Shown here one piece after another: positions 10,886 to 23,900 of a stretch of 64,000 nt of DNA. The notes beneath the pieces were generated by a model, which was not told where the DNA came from, did not search any database, and was given only the letters and a program-made list of their open reading frames with translations. The number at the start of each line of letters is the position of its first letter. The stretch's first letter is position 1. The position numbers and the translations under genes are program-made. This stretch comes from Pseudisothecium myosuroides. Lineage: Eukaryota > Streptophyta > Bryopsida > Hypnales > Lembophyllaceae. The stretch is from contig OX637295.1 of NCBI GenBank assembly GCA_951799445.1, forward strand, positions 19,964,001 to 20,028,000, written 5' to 3'.

Positions 10886-13800
10886 ATGGATTGGGCCCCG
10901 CAATTACTCCGGCACTTGCTGCTGCTGTTGCAGCTTTGGCTGGTGGTGACGCTGTGGGTCGCTCATGTTGCGCACTGTGTTGGTGACGGCGGCTACCGAG
11001 TGAGTTCCATCCGTGAGCTACGTGACGGGACAGGGATCGTCGCAAAACTCGACCTAATCGAAGGACACCCTTTGGAGCTGAATTACGGCCCAGACATCCG
11101 TGAGCTTCAAGTGGTCGCCCGTTACGAAGACAACAACACGGTTCACGTTCACGTCACCGACTCCAACTCTTCTCGATGGGAGGTCCCGCAGTCGGTCCTC
11201 CCTCGCCTCAGTGTGAAATCTCTCGAAGCCCCCCCTCCATCCAGCCCACCACCACCACCAAATGGAGACGGTTGGCAAGAACTTTCGGGACCCTGGAGTT
11301 CATTCCACCCCATGGAGCTTAAGTACAAAGTCAGCCCGTTTGGATTCTCCGTGACGAGAAGGTCGGACAAGGAGGTTTTATTTGATACACTCGGGGAGAA
11401 CTTTAAGAGCTTGGTGTTTAAAGATCAATACCTGGAGATGTCGTCACGTGTGCCAGAGAGTGCGTTCTTGTATGGGTTGGGGGAATCGACCAGACCTGAT
11501 GGGTTACGGCTCCTGCCGAACAAGACGTTCACGCTCTGGGCGACGGATATTGGGAGCTGGAACACGGACATCGCGCTCTACAGCAGCTTCCCGTTTATTA
11601 TGGACATGAGGGAGAGCGCGAAGGCGCATGGCGTGCTCCTGCTCAACAGCAATGGCATGGATATTAGGTATGGGAACTAGACTCTTAATTGATTGAGTTT
11701 GAATCAGCGATTAAGAATTGGCATGGACCTCAGGTAAGGGAACTTCACCTGATTGCAGTCTGAATAAGCAGTTGAGGGCTCATTGTTCCTATTACACTGT
11801 TGCCTAATTTTTTAGTTGGTTGGATCTTGTTGGGAGTCAAAAGAGTATTCTAAATTCTCTTGTTACGCATTTTTTGGACTCCGTATGAATGTACTGCTGA
11901 AAGTAGGTGCCCTCAAAAGTAACCCTAGGTTCTCATAAATAGAGGCAAGGCAATACATTTTAGCCAAGAATCTCTGAGTGTCAGTTTCAGAAAGGTGCAG
12001 TTACCTTACACTGAAACTTTCTTGCACGAATTCAGCCTAATGGCTACATGCGAACAAATCGTCGCTAATTTCATCAGACCAGCTTTTGGGGGCGCAATGT
12101 GTAGGATTTGGAACGAACAATGTCGAAATGAGCGAAAGAAATGTAAGTTGCTACAAAATTATTGAAGAATTCATCTAGAACATTCAACCAGAAACGGCTA
12201 TGAAGGTAGTAAGGATATTGAAACACACAGCATCACTGACTCAGGTACGAGAAGAATTTCGTCACCTTCAAGGTCATCGGCGGTGTCCTCGACTTCTACA
12301 TTTTCTCAGGGCCAACGCCTTTGGCAGTCATCGACCAGTTGACATCACTCGTCGGGCGCCCTGCCGCTTATCCATACTGGTCTCTCGGCTTTCACCAAGC
12401 CCGCTACGGTTACAAGAACGTGGAAGAGCTCCAGCACGTCACCCGAGAGTACAAGAAGGCGAATCTCCCTCTGGAGTCCATTGCTGCCGACATTGATCAC
12501 ATGCACAACTTCATGGATTTCACACTGGACCCCGACACGTACCCGGAGTCGAAGCTGCGTCCCTACGTGGACGACCTCCATTCCCACCACCAGAAGTTCA
12601 TAATGATCTTGGACCCCAACGTGAAGGTCGACGACACTTACAAGACGTACGTTCGCGGAGTCGAGTTGGACGTGTTTCTCCGCAACGGGAGTGACCCCGA
12701 GAGACGCTACATCGCGCAAGTGTGGCCAGGGGCTTCCAATATCCCTGATTTTCTTCACCCGAACGCGCAGCAATGGTGGACGAGAGAGATTCAGGACTTT
12801 CATGGTGTCATCCCGTTTGATGGTCTCTGGCTCGATATGAATGAGCCGTCGAATTTCTGCTCCGGGCCTAACTGCTACTACCAGTCGAACGCGGTGTGTC
12901 CTGATGTCATCTGGTCTTGTTGTATGGAGTGTGACAACAACGTGTCACGGTTGAGTCGATGGGATAATCCGCCTTACGCCATCAACAGCTTCGGTGACAA
13001 ACGGCCTTTGTACTTTAGAACAGTTTCCATGAATACGCAGCATCACGACGGGTCGAAGATGTACGACTCACATAACATCTACGGGACGAGTGAGGCTAGG
13101 GTGACGTACAAGGCCTTGGAGGAAGTGACGGGCACGCGGCCGTTTGTGTTGTCCCGTTCGAGTTTCTTCGGCGCGGGCTCTGTTGCAGCCCACTGGACAG
13201 GAGATGACGGCGCCTTGTGGGAGGAGCTGGAACACTCCATGGTCAACATTATGAGCTCGGGATTCTTCGGCATGCCGATGGTGGGTGCGGACATCTGCGG
13301 GTTCAACATGAACACCACGGAGGAGCTTTGTCGACGCTGGATCCTAGTGGGCGCGTTCTATCCATTCTCCCGCTCGCATTCTGACGTTATAACTACGAAT
13401 CAAGAGCTTTTTCTGTGGGAGTCTGTAAGCAAAGCTGGGGCGAAGGTCTTATACTGGCGGTATCGGTTGTTGCCGTTCTGGTACACACTCCACTATGGAG
13501 CCCACACCACGGGCGCGCCGTATGTGAGACCGCTGTTCTTCGCGTTTCCGGAAGATAGGCAAACCTGGAATATTAACCACCAGTTCATGGTCGGGGAGGC
13601 CATTCTCGTCTCGCCCGTGTTGAAGGAGAATACGACCTCCGTGCACGCGTACTTCCCTCGCGGCGTCTGGCACGACCTCTTTGGGGTGACGCAGCCCATT
13701 CAAGCTGGCTGGGAGACGCTTTCCACGCCCATGGACGCTGTCAATGTGCACATCCGCGGGGGGACCATTGTGCCCTTGCAAGAGTTCGCCATGACAACCA

Positions 13801-14261
13801 CGGAAGCGCGTCACACGCCGTTCACGCTGCTGGTTGCCTTTGAGCGCGCACCTGAAGCTCCAGCCACGTCTTCTTGCGACGCGGATCATGAGGATGCGGT
13901 AGGGCACCTGTTCGTTGATGATGATAGTCACATCGAGATGAAGCTCGCGGCAGGGCGGGCGAGTTTCGTTAGATTCGAGGCCAAGCGGATCGGGAGCTTG
14001 TATACTTTGAAGTCCTTCGTGAATGAGTCAGCGTTCGCAATGAAAGCGGGCTTCGTTGTGGATGCTGTTAAAGTGCTGGGGATGACGGAAACGCCAAAAG
14101 TGGTGTATGTGAACGGGCGAGTCGAGTCGGCCGTTACCATGAAGGTGAACTCTGGGAGTCCTGCGGTTGAGATTAGTGGAATTAACCATCCTCTCGGCAA
14201 TGAGATGGAGATCGTCTGGTCCACGACGTCGGACGTTCAAGAATCTCATGCTTTGTGTTAG
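10886..14261 (+). CDS. GH31 alpha-xylosidase / alpha-glucosidase, secreted, two exons
   Basis: Retaining glycosidase that removes alpha-linked xylose or glucose from the non-reducing end of cell-wall xyloglucan or starch-type glucans, probably in the apoplast or vacuole. Exons 10886-11667 and 12245-14261 join in frame (AG|G, Arg261) to give 932 residues, close to plant XYL1-type proteins (~915). A leucine-rich signal peptide occupies residues 1 to ~31. A Pro-rich linker (SSPPPPP) lies near residue 115. Catalytic signature GLWLDMNEPSNFC places the nucleophile at about Asp458; HWTGDDGALW places the acid/base at about Asp581. The frame at the exon 1 end and the GT...AG of the 577-bp intron fix the splice. 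Whether the substrate is xyloside or glucoside cannot be told by eye. It is convergent with the V-ATPase d gene on the minus strand, stops 381 bp apart. Confidence 0.93.
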
Positions 14262-14642
14262 CTGATTGATTAGGTCGTACTTCTCAACCGTGAATTACCA
14301 AAAGGACAAGAAACGTACTATCTCTGATGTAATACTTAACTATAAGCAGACTGCAGAAACGCAAGGGACGGGTAGGGGTAGCTTACAGAAGGCGGCGAGA
14401 TATCCTTAGACCCTGTCGTGTGTTAAGAGTGAGAATCGTGTGAGTACTTCAGTCGCACGCAAAAATCCACTCTCCACCCCGACTATGGTGTCTAGTTCGG
14501 GAAATGTAGCAATTCACCCGGACAATTCGATTTCTGAGTGGCCAATTTGGTTGTTTATTATTACAATTGCAAGAATAGGAAAATACATCATTTATACTAC
14601 CTTGTGAACTGTTCAATCTGTGCTACCACGCCGTCAGCTCCC
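14262..14642. other. Shared 3' region of two convergent genes
   Basis: 3' UTRs of the GH31 gene (plus) and the VHA-d gene (minus). On the minus strand a poly(A)-like AATAATAAAC lies near 14555, matching the same element downstream of the second VHA-d copy. Homology to that copy ends near 14480. Confidence 0.55.
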
Positions 14643-17600
14643 CTAAAAAGTCATCACGATGCCGTCATGGATTCGTGACTTCTGGTTCTGAGCTACGCAT
14701 TCTGAGATCCACATCAAGTTTCTAGTCTCCTGCTCCCGTAATCGCATGTATGCGAAGAACACCGCGTAGTGAAACTGCAACAAACAGTCCCGCCCATGTC
14801 AATAGTGAATCCAGAAAACCACAAACAGATAACCATCACGAGCATCACTCACTACGTAGACGACCTTCTCGAAAACACAACTCGGTTCCTCATCACCATC
14901 AAAGGACAAAGCAACGAAGTACTTCTATAGTCATCCAGGATAAATATGACCAGCACCAAAGACGTCAAGCAGTCTTCCTCGTCAAATTATCTGGGACCGG
15001 GAAACTGGACCATACCTGCTGTTCAAACGAGAGGGTCAACCTCTTCACCTCCTCTTCATAGAAAGCCTTGTCCAGCATCTGACTCTCTCCGAAGGCTAAC
15101 TTCGAGAATATTGCCTGGTATGGAGGGTACTTCTCCATAGCTCCTCGGACCTGTGTCACGATCAATACAATGCGCCCGTGAGTTGACAGCGCTGAAACAG
15201 CAGCAGCATCTTTTTGTCATGCCAAACAGCATCGGGAAACAACACTTTCTCATCTTTGAGATCCCACAACTAAAGTGACAGCTGAGGAGCAACAAAATGC
15301 AGTAAACGACACCCACCGAAAGTCTTACTTCTCAGGAGGCGCCTTCTCATATATCTGGATACACTATTAAAACTGTGATTGACACAAAAGACACTACGCG
15401 ATTTGTACATCCATTCATCACCGTTGCGAACAGCAACTCCACTCCACTCCTCTCTACTTAGTGTGGGTTGCAAAAGAATTAAAGCATATTCATCTATCAT
15501 TAAAGCATAGTAGTGTGAATAGTGTCGCCATAGAGCCATTAGATTCAAGAAAGTTGGACGCAAGTAAATTGGTGCAGTAAACATATCTCTTACAAAAAAG
15601 TATCCCACAATAGATAAACTTAAGATTGTACTATACAACCATTAAACATATGCAACAAAGCAGGCGGACAACGTGAGTACCGCGTCAAAATCGTCACAAG
15701 CTGCCAGCTCTTCATGCCCGTATGGAAACCTGCCAAGAATCATCCATAAAGAGAAGCTTCATATCCACCACTGCAATAAACGAATACAACTGAATACCCT
15801 CCTCTCGATATCCTACATAAGCCCAATGCCAGAAAAGGATATCAGAATTCAGATAAACTCACAAGATGCCGAATTTCGAGTACAGCTTCCTTCGATCGTC
15901 ACGAGTCAGCTCCGTTCCGATGCTGCACACATTCACACAATCTCACGGGTCAGCTCTCCACAGCACGGCATCTCGAGTCTCCAACTAGTATGACCACATC
16001 ACCCAGTTGAGAAGTCCACAGTTGATCCGCACGTAAATTAATACATCATCAGCAAGTCAAAGTCACAAAAATACACTCAAATCACATGCTTGCCTGTTGA
16101 TAGTAATGTTCACAGCACGTCGATCCGCCTCAAACGACAGGAGATCACACATAATCGTGGACGTTGCACCTCCAAGTTTCTGCTCCACAACCACCACAAC
16201 CAAACCAAACCACGCTCAACTTACTCCATGCTTTCACACTCAAGAACGGCATCGCAAACACACATACAAGCCGCACAAAAATGCCAAATCATATCTACCA
16301 TCCAACGCACAAGACATTCAACTATCTTTCAAGAAGGAAGAAAAACTCCCACAAAAGCGAAACCTCTACACACTACCATTCATTGCAAACTCCGCGTACC
16401 TGACAAAACCTGTAAAAGTCCTCCAGGTACGCTTTGTAAAGAGTGTTCCGCATGATCTCTATGTTCATGTCGTCCAGATCCTACACATGGTCACAGAACT
16501 TCTCAGAAATTGCAAAAAACCCTCCACTAATCTGCACTTCATAAAAACCGTGAACCAACTCACATCTTCCACCAGCATCCAGGGCCCTCAACATTTTATT
16601 CCACCACCCGTCCATCTCACACTCATACCCAATGCAATACCTAGCTGCTTTGCAGAAAACAAAATCACCACTTCAACCAAACTCAAATCCCAGCAACATA
16701 CAACCAATCCGCTTACTTCGGAAGTGATGCACTCCGAAAAATAAGGAGCCAACGGGGTGTCCACGAGCACCAGGCGATACAACTCCCGCATATTCTGGGC
16801 GACTGCAAGAGTGGCAATGCTGCAGCAAACCATCCAACCGATCAGATGGCCTCAAATACGGACCTTACCTCCCCCCATCATTCATTCCGCTCCAATACAG
16901 GCCACGATGACCAGCCACAATACACAAATTCATCCTATGAAAGTTTCGGTTGCCATTCAATTTAAGACAACACATACCCCACAAATGTAAACCAACCGAA
17001 GTGCACAATTGCACTGCTGCCACCAATTCTCCAAGAAAATCAGAAGAAAAAGGAACCCGGGACAAGAGCTATCCCATGCTCCAAAAACTGCCACCTTGAA
17101 AACTGCCAAACTTCAAGAATATCAACGACTACACAGGAACCCACAATAAACACCAAAGACCGCGATCCAACAAATACCTGTCAAACAAACCCAGAGGATG
17201 GCACTTCTCCAGAAGCTCGTGAACATCTCGCTCGTGCAACGTCCCCGTCACGATCAGAACCACATTGTCAATCATGTGACCGTAACTGCCACATCAATCC
17301 CGGTGAAAGTCGCATCAGTCCACAAATACACTGCACCACTCCACAACTCAAACACCATCCCAGCTTCATAAACCACCGCTGGGACTATGTGGTATAGTTC
17401 TGCTGCAACTCCGGTAGATTTAAATTGGTCCTACTCGTTATCAATAAGATCACGGATTTTTTCAACAAGAAATGGATCGAAGAATTTGTTCTAGTACAAA
17501 TGAATATCTTCCTTTATCTGAAGCCTGGTCTAAAATTCCAGAAAAATTAGCTTTTCCTGATCACAATGGTAATGATCCGGTTCCTGTGACGCTCATCAAC

Positions 17601-18790
17601 GGTTTGATAATAAGGACGACCCGGAGACCCTAGATTCATCCCTCACTGCCGATCACACGTCCAGTGCCACGCCAGACACCTGGTGATCGCCACACTCTCT
17701 TCCTAGTGCAATCAGAAAATGGAAACGCGGAAAATGCAGCAACACTCACGTGATGTACTCCAGAAACGTGGACAGCGGCTCCGTGGCTTGCGTCAACATG
17801 TGGTTGTACTCGTCCACCAGCTTCTGTGTGCACTTCTCCACGATCGTCGCTGTGTGAAGAGGCGAGGGTTCTGCACACACGGACAATCCAGTAAGTAAAT
17901 TGAGAACCCCCAAGTATGACTTCACGACCAGTACAGCACAGTGATAAACTTTGCAAATCATGACAATTCCCCTGGACCTCCGCACAAAACCTTCAGATGC
18001 ACAGCTTGTGAAATAATTTGGAGACTACAATAAACAGCTCCACTCTCCACTGCAGGCAATCCATCTCTCTAACCGCTCAGCATAGCAAGACGGCGAACAG
18101 AGATCGGTGAAAGAATTCAATTTAGGTCTCACCACAGAGTGTCAAAAAAAAAATGCATCGAAAACAACTTCAAGTCCACTAAATGCGTGAATCAATCTGA
18201 ACCCTAACAAACCGCGACTTGGGTGCCATTCACAAACCCTTGCATAGGGGATTGGAACCCCAACAAACGAAATGAATGACCTACCGTTCGCCAAGTACGG
18301 TCCGTAATCTGTGGCGCCCAGGTGCATTTTGATGTCGTCCAAAGTCTCGCACTGGCACAGGTTGTTGTAATCGGCGGACGTGAGCAGCCCCGATCGGTAG
18401 CCCCGCACGATGGCCTCCAAGTAGCCGCTGTCCACGTTGAAATTCATCGCCTCGAACCCGTACATCGACATGGTGCCTGCAAATAAAAATCACTGCTAGA
18501 AAATCCGTCCCTAACCCAATTCGCGCCCTGATCCAATTCGCCAAGCAACGAATCGCGAATTCCAAATCCAGCAAATTCTTTGCGAAGTTGAATCACTCCA
18601 AAACCCTAGCGACAACTAAGCCAAAAATCTTGCGCTCGGATCTAAAATCACTTAAAGAATTCGAGATGCACCGCAGTAGAGAAAGAAAATCGAAATGGCT
18701 GGAGGTCTCTGGAGATTCCGGTGCCGAAGATCTGGCGAGGAGCATCAACGAATTTTGTTGCTTCGGAGACACTTCGCCGTGTTCTGACTT
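14480..18790 (-). repeat. Left arm of a large inverted duplication
   Basis: The whole VHA-d transcription unit, with introns, leader and 3' UTR, matches 35740-39530 in inverted orientation. Intron 1 of the two copies differs at only about one base in twenty by eye. Homology runs from the shared poly(A) region to the leader phrase GTGTCTCCGAAGCAA near the outer edge. Confidence 0.85.
14643..18471 (-). CDS. VHA-d: V-type proton ATPase subunit d, copy 1, ten exons, intact
   Basis: Subunit d caps the proteolipid ring of the Vo sector and links it to the central stalk of the vacuolar H+-ATPase at the tonoplast or endomembranes. Exons (minus strand, in order): 18285-18471, 17750-17870, 17178-17285, 16717-16819, 16400-16480, 16094-16179, 15863-15922, 15681-15729, 15016-15150, 14643-14774. 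Their lengths equal those of the copy at 36.0 kb and give 353 residues plus TAG; plant VHA-d is ~351. Recognisable: [102 protein letters not shown]. Intron 6 has a GC donor (ACAG|GCAAGC). Start is the ATG in GGCACCATGTC, preceded by a possible leader-intron acceptor (TTTGCAG). The protein differs from copy 2 at a few positions (SKLAF versus AKLSF). Confidence 0.95.
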
Positions 18791-18945
18791 CAGAGATGGA
18801 AGTGATACCCGACTAGTTGTTGATTGAGATCCTCATGTGATACCCACCGCTCTGTTGATTGAGATCCTCATGTGTTCATATCCTCGAGGAATCGGTTGGT
18901 TTTATATTGAAATGAGTTCAGGATGAGTTATCAACCGGGTTTGAG
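18791..18945. other. Spacer upstream of VHA-d copy 1
   Basis: Contains a short direct repeat (GTTGATTGAGATCCTCATGTG twice, near 18819 and 18855). No gene. Confidence 0.4.
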
Positions 18946-19370
18946 TTAACCCTGAAACGTCCTTTGGATGACTTCACCTAAGTTTGTGGGATGGAAAAAA
19001 TACGTTTTTTCATCCAATTTTTTTTGGAAATTTCTTGAGTACATTTTCAAAGAATAATGATTATTACAAATTCCCTCATCATGGTATTATTAACTTTTCT
19101 AAAGAAGAAGATGCTTAATTTACGGATCACCTTTGATAGAAGTGTGTTTTGGCCATTTCTTGTTGTTTATGCTTGATGAGAATTTTAGCCATAAAAATGA
19201 TATTTTTTGAATTTGAATCCACCTAATGAAATGAAGCTTACCAAGTATAGTTTATGTTCCAATTAGAAATTTTGAAAAATTCAAAAATTATAATATTTTA
19301 TAATAATATGAACTTTGGGCCTATAATCATGGTTTGTTGATTTTTTAGTTTTAGAGTGACACAATAACTT
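18946..19370. mobile_element. Truncated TTAA element, copy F2
   Basis: TTAA 18946-18949 followed by CCCTGAAACGTCCTTTGG, then interior sequence related to copies F1 and F3 (e.g. GATATTTTTTGAATTTGA near 19199). The right terminal repeat is missing; similarity stops near 19370, where sequence resembling 4850-4890 (TTAGAAGAGATTTG) begins. Confidence 0.6.
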
Positions 19371-20995
19371 TGTTTCATATGCACTATCATTAGAAGAGAT
19401 TTGGGGGCATTGGAGGGCCGTTTTAGGCCCGTTCCTAGAACTGTTCTCGATGCAGGAAGGGAACGTCGGGCTGCTGTCAGATCCTAATTACCCAAAAAAA
19501 ATCCCTTTCTGGTACATCCTCTCTTGAGGCATTATTCTGCTAATTTCCAAACACATACCATCACATCTAATTCTATTTGAAGCCACATATCCTTAGTTTT
19601 TTTGCAAAATCCTTGTCTAGTATTCAAAAATCAAGGCTAAGTCATTAGCACATCATAGTCAAGTCACATATCACTTATTGCTAAAGTGGCAAGGCACCAA
19701 TATTCAAATGTAATAGTAGCAAATTGGAACTAAATGAGTACACAACACAAGTTACATTCTCTAGCATCATGATCTAAACATTGTGGAATGTAGGTATGCC
19801 AACTTGTCTCTTTTTTGCAGAAAATCCGAGAGGTATAGGGTCTCACCTGTGCCCATCCCAAGAACACCACAACAACTTGTGAGGTTAGTGAGGATACAAC
19901 AGGTGTCTTTAGCCCTAATACGCGTGTTATTGCCTTCACACGGAGTATAAACCAAAAAATCAAACTCAAATAGCAATACCATCCAAATATCACAAAGCAA
20001 AGTCAAGAAACCTGGGTGCTATACGACTGCTGTGAGGTAGCCATATCTCCTTGTGTAAGTTCACAATGCAAAAGCTCAGTTGAATAACACACTGTGTTCA
20101 CTCAGTTCGTCAAAATCACCAATCAGCCACAACATGAAAATTTTACTCAAGACTGTGAGAGCCTGAATGGGGGACCAGATTGGTTACATGAATCAGCACA
20201 CAAGTAGGTGGGTTGATGACCCTCTCATCCTCTTGTTATACCCAGCAATATTCCCTCCATGGACAGCCCATCTCGGGTGTACAGCAATTGTCCAGTTGTT
20301 TGCCGGTTACTTTGTCAGAATCCATCATTTAATATTGGGTATTCGTTACAGTAACTGGACCTTTTATTCAGTATTGGGCTTCATTATAAGCCTCCAAAGC
20401 CATACTGGAGCCAGGATTTGCATAGTCCTTGTGAACCCAATTAGCTATTAAGCATTAAATAAAGCACAAGGGCTAATTTAACGACTAACTCAAATATCAG
20501 TTTGGCAATCTTTCATCACTATATCCAACAGAGTTAGGTAATCCCCATGGACAGTAATTGTGGGTTTTTTTAAAAAACCTTCTATTGCATCAAGGAGTTT
20601 AGGCTGGATGTATGTACTCTTAATAGTGGTACATTTAATAAATATCAGCAGTTGTAATTTGTCAGGATTTGTGAGCTTAGTCACAGATAATCCATTTGTA
20701 GCAAGTTTCTAGTTCTAGAATATGAAAGCTTGAAAAAAGAAAAAAAGAAAAAAAGAAAAAACCCGCCTCCTTCCTACTCGAATCAATGGATATCGACTCA
20801 AACTTTATTATACTTAAGCCGGGGTCGGCTTATCCTAGAAAGGGGAGAAGGAATGCTTAATATTTTTAACTATATTAGGTCGGTTAGTTCTTTCAAATTT
20901 TTCAAATTTTTGAAGTATTAATGGTTGAAGGAGTCAATTTGGCATTATTAAGTCATTTTGGTGGTTGGAAGAAGATTAATTGGACATAAATATAA
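19371..20995. other. Intergenic DNA without recognised genes
   Basis: Mixed sequence with no supported coding region. The first ~120 bases resemble part of the foldback element near 4850. An A-rich tract of GAAAAAAA units lies at 20730-20760. Open frames on both strands are short and unconvincing. Confidence 0.4.
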
Positions 20996-23900
20996 ATAAC
21001 TATAGTCATAATCTCTATAGTGCAAAGAATAGATTAATTAAGAGTGGCGAGAAAAGAAAGTATGGGATGGCTTAATAAGAGAGAAAATAAAGAGTGTGAC
21101 AGGAAATTAAAGAGAAGAAAATATAAAAGAAGAAAAACCACAATCATTAATAATAAAAATAACTTGTTAAAATTAATAAATTTAATAGAATCAATTTAAA
21201 AATTAAAAATTAAAATTAAAAAAAAAGCCATATCAATAGTTCAGTAAGTGATTGAGATAGTATCCTTCAGCTATAGTGACGGACACAATAGACTGAACTA
21301 TAGTTAGATACTGACGAGTACTATAGATAATAAATGGAAAAAGAAAAGAAAAATAATAATAAAAAAATAAAAATATACTTTAATTAGTTTTATTAAAAAG
21401 GAAAAAAAAAAACTTAAAAATAAAGAAGAAAAAGAAGAAAAAAATCTGGAAAAGAAAAATAAGAATAATAAAAATGAGAATAATAAGAATTGAAGAAAAA
21501 AAATTGGAAACATGATAAAAATGATAAAGAAAAAACATAAAATAACAATAAAATAACAATAATAGAAATAGAAGTAAACTTAAAATGAAAAAAAATTAGA
21601 AGAATAAAATAAAATAAAAAGATGAATAATATATGGAAAAAGAAAGGAAAATTTATAGAAAAACATGATAAAAAGGAAAAAAATGATAGTAAAAATAAGA
21701 TATTAATGAGGGAATAATCTATACATAAGGTATATTGTTAATGGGGGAATGTTAATTTAAGAGCTATTTATGAGAGATACCTATTGTACAAGAATTAAAT
21801 GCAAATAGTCATTTTTGAAAATCTATTGAGGTGAGGATGGATGAACATCATGAGAAACCTTGAGAGGAATTGTACATCAATAGAATCATGACTGAAAGCC
21901 GCCATGGGGGGACAATAGTTGAGTGTTAGTTGCATTTTGGTTCCAACGACTCGAGGGGAAGGAGTGTAACAATCTTCATCTTGAGAAGAGGGCTGAAACT
22001 ATAGTACGAGGAAAAATTGGAGAAACCATAGTGCAAGTGCAGGAGAGCATCTGTGAAGGCGAGTGTTGCAAGATCAATAGTTGTTCAGGGTTTGAGCGAA
22101 TCGACTGAGTGCAATTGTGAGCAGAGTTGTGAGAGTGTGAGATTTTTGAGTACAATTGTCAGTGAACAATTAGGGTTGCAATGGAGGGCGCACCGCGCGT
22201 GGACACAAACGCAGTGGAGAATCAATCGCAAGTCGCGCCGGAGGTTATTATGGACAATGCGGAGGAGGATCAATTGCAGATAGCACCCGAGGTGACGATA
22301 GAAGCTGTGGCGCTGGAGGTGAATGTGGCAGAGGAGGAAGATGACGATTGTTTGCTGGTTGGAGAGCGAGAGGGCACAATCAAATGGAGCCAAGTGAAGA
22401 AGATTAAATTGGAAGCAAGGGCGACTCCAGCTACAATTTCTCCAACGGCTATAGCGAGTCCAGGGAATCAGTCACGCACGACAACGGGAGAAAGCGCGCG
22501 GAGTTCTATAGTTGTGCCGGAGGTGCGGGTGAAGGAGGAAGTGAATGTGGAGCCAGCACCACGACGGAAGCTGTCCAAACCAGAGCTATTGTCCCGGAAA
22601 TTGAAAATGCAGGAAGAGTTGGCGCAATTGGACCAAGAAATGCAGCAACGTATGGAGGAGGAGCGCCGGATTGCGGAGTTAGAGGAACAATTGAAGAAGC
22701 TGGAGGTGGCTGCAGCGGAGAGAGAAAAATGGTTCCAGAATCAATTGAACGAGGTGAGGGCCGGTCATCAGAAGGAGAAGGAGGAGTGGAAAGCTACCGG
22801 TGAGCAATTGGAGATACAACGGAGTGAAGCCCAGAGATCGTGGCGGGAGGTGCATGAGCTGGCGAATCAATTGGAGAGTGAAGTCCGTCAGGAACGAGGG
22901 AAAATGTCCGTATTGCAGAGTGAGAACTCTCAATTGACTGAGGAGGTGACACAATTGCGAAAGCAAGTTCAGGGCGATAGTAGCCCACAACGTGAGCAAT
23001 TGGGAACGGTATCTATAGATGCCAGACGGGGGAGAGTTTTGCAAGCTGAAGATCTATTGAGCTTAATGGAATATCTTCCACCAGTGCAGCGAGTGGAGCA
23101 AGCTTATCGGTGGGACTGCCAAATTTTCTTTCTATTGTTGAATGTGCAGAATGGTGATCATTTCAATGTGTCTCAATTTGAGAAAATTTGGACCAAGAGC
23201 CAGAGCTATGGACTGGAGAATTTATTGGCGGAAATGCTGGTGAGAAGGGAATTCACAGTCGAAGATCCATTCCAGGTATATCTATTGATGGGCGACCTGG
23301 CAACACGAACATTTCTCTATAGTGAAGAAGTGGAGCGATAACAAGGCCTCAAGAGAGCCCAAGAGCAATCTATGGTACACGAGAGCCGAATTCCTACTTG
23401 CAGCAGCTGGACCGTGCCAATTTTGCAAGGATTCGATGGTTATGAGCGAGAATGGGAATCGGGAGAGCTGTTGGTTTGGAGGAATCGATTGGGACAATTG
23501 GTGCAGCGCTTCAAAGGAGAGGAGTGGGTCAAGAATATGATTCAATTGTGCAAGGAGCGTGTGGTGCAGGCAAACCAGGTGGATGTTCATCCATCCATCT
23601 ATTTCTACACCTATAGGTTCCACGAGAGTCGATTAAAGCAATTGGCTTCGGCAAGGGGCCCAGCATCACTGCTGCCTTTCGACGTGGAAAGCGATAGCCG
23701 AATGAAAAGTGCACATCAATTGGTGGTGAGACCTCCTGTGCTGTATGGCGTGGGACCTAACTTGGACGATTGGAGCCCATTATACGAGATCATGCTGGAA
23801 GACAATAGATTTTTGGGTAAGTACGAAAATTTGTTCATCAAGAGGGAGCATCAACCTGACTCACTATTGGGGGAAGCTTTGCTATGGATGGGGAAGGATT

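Noticed and set aside
12200..12496. 98-codon open frame overlapping GH31 exon 2
   Set aside because: Alternate frame of the GH31 exon; the true frame continues from exon 1 via the acceptor at 12244.
16097..16744. 215-codon plus-strand open frame across VHA-d copy 1
   Set aside because: It is antisense to exons and introns of VHA-d copy 1, and the corresponding frame in copy 2 is not kept open.
14643..18471. One VHA-d copy being a processed or dead pseudogene
   Set aside because: Both copies keep all ten exons, splice sites and an open 353-codon frame.
21304..21513. Minus-strand Phe/Leu-rich open frame
   Set aside because: Translation of a purine-rich low-complexity tract.
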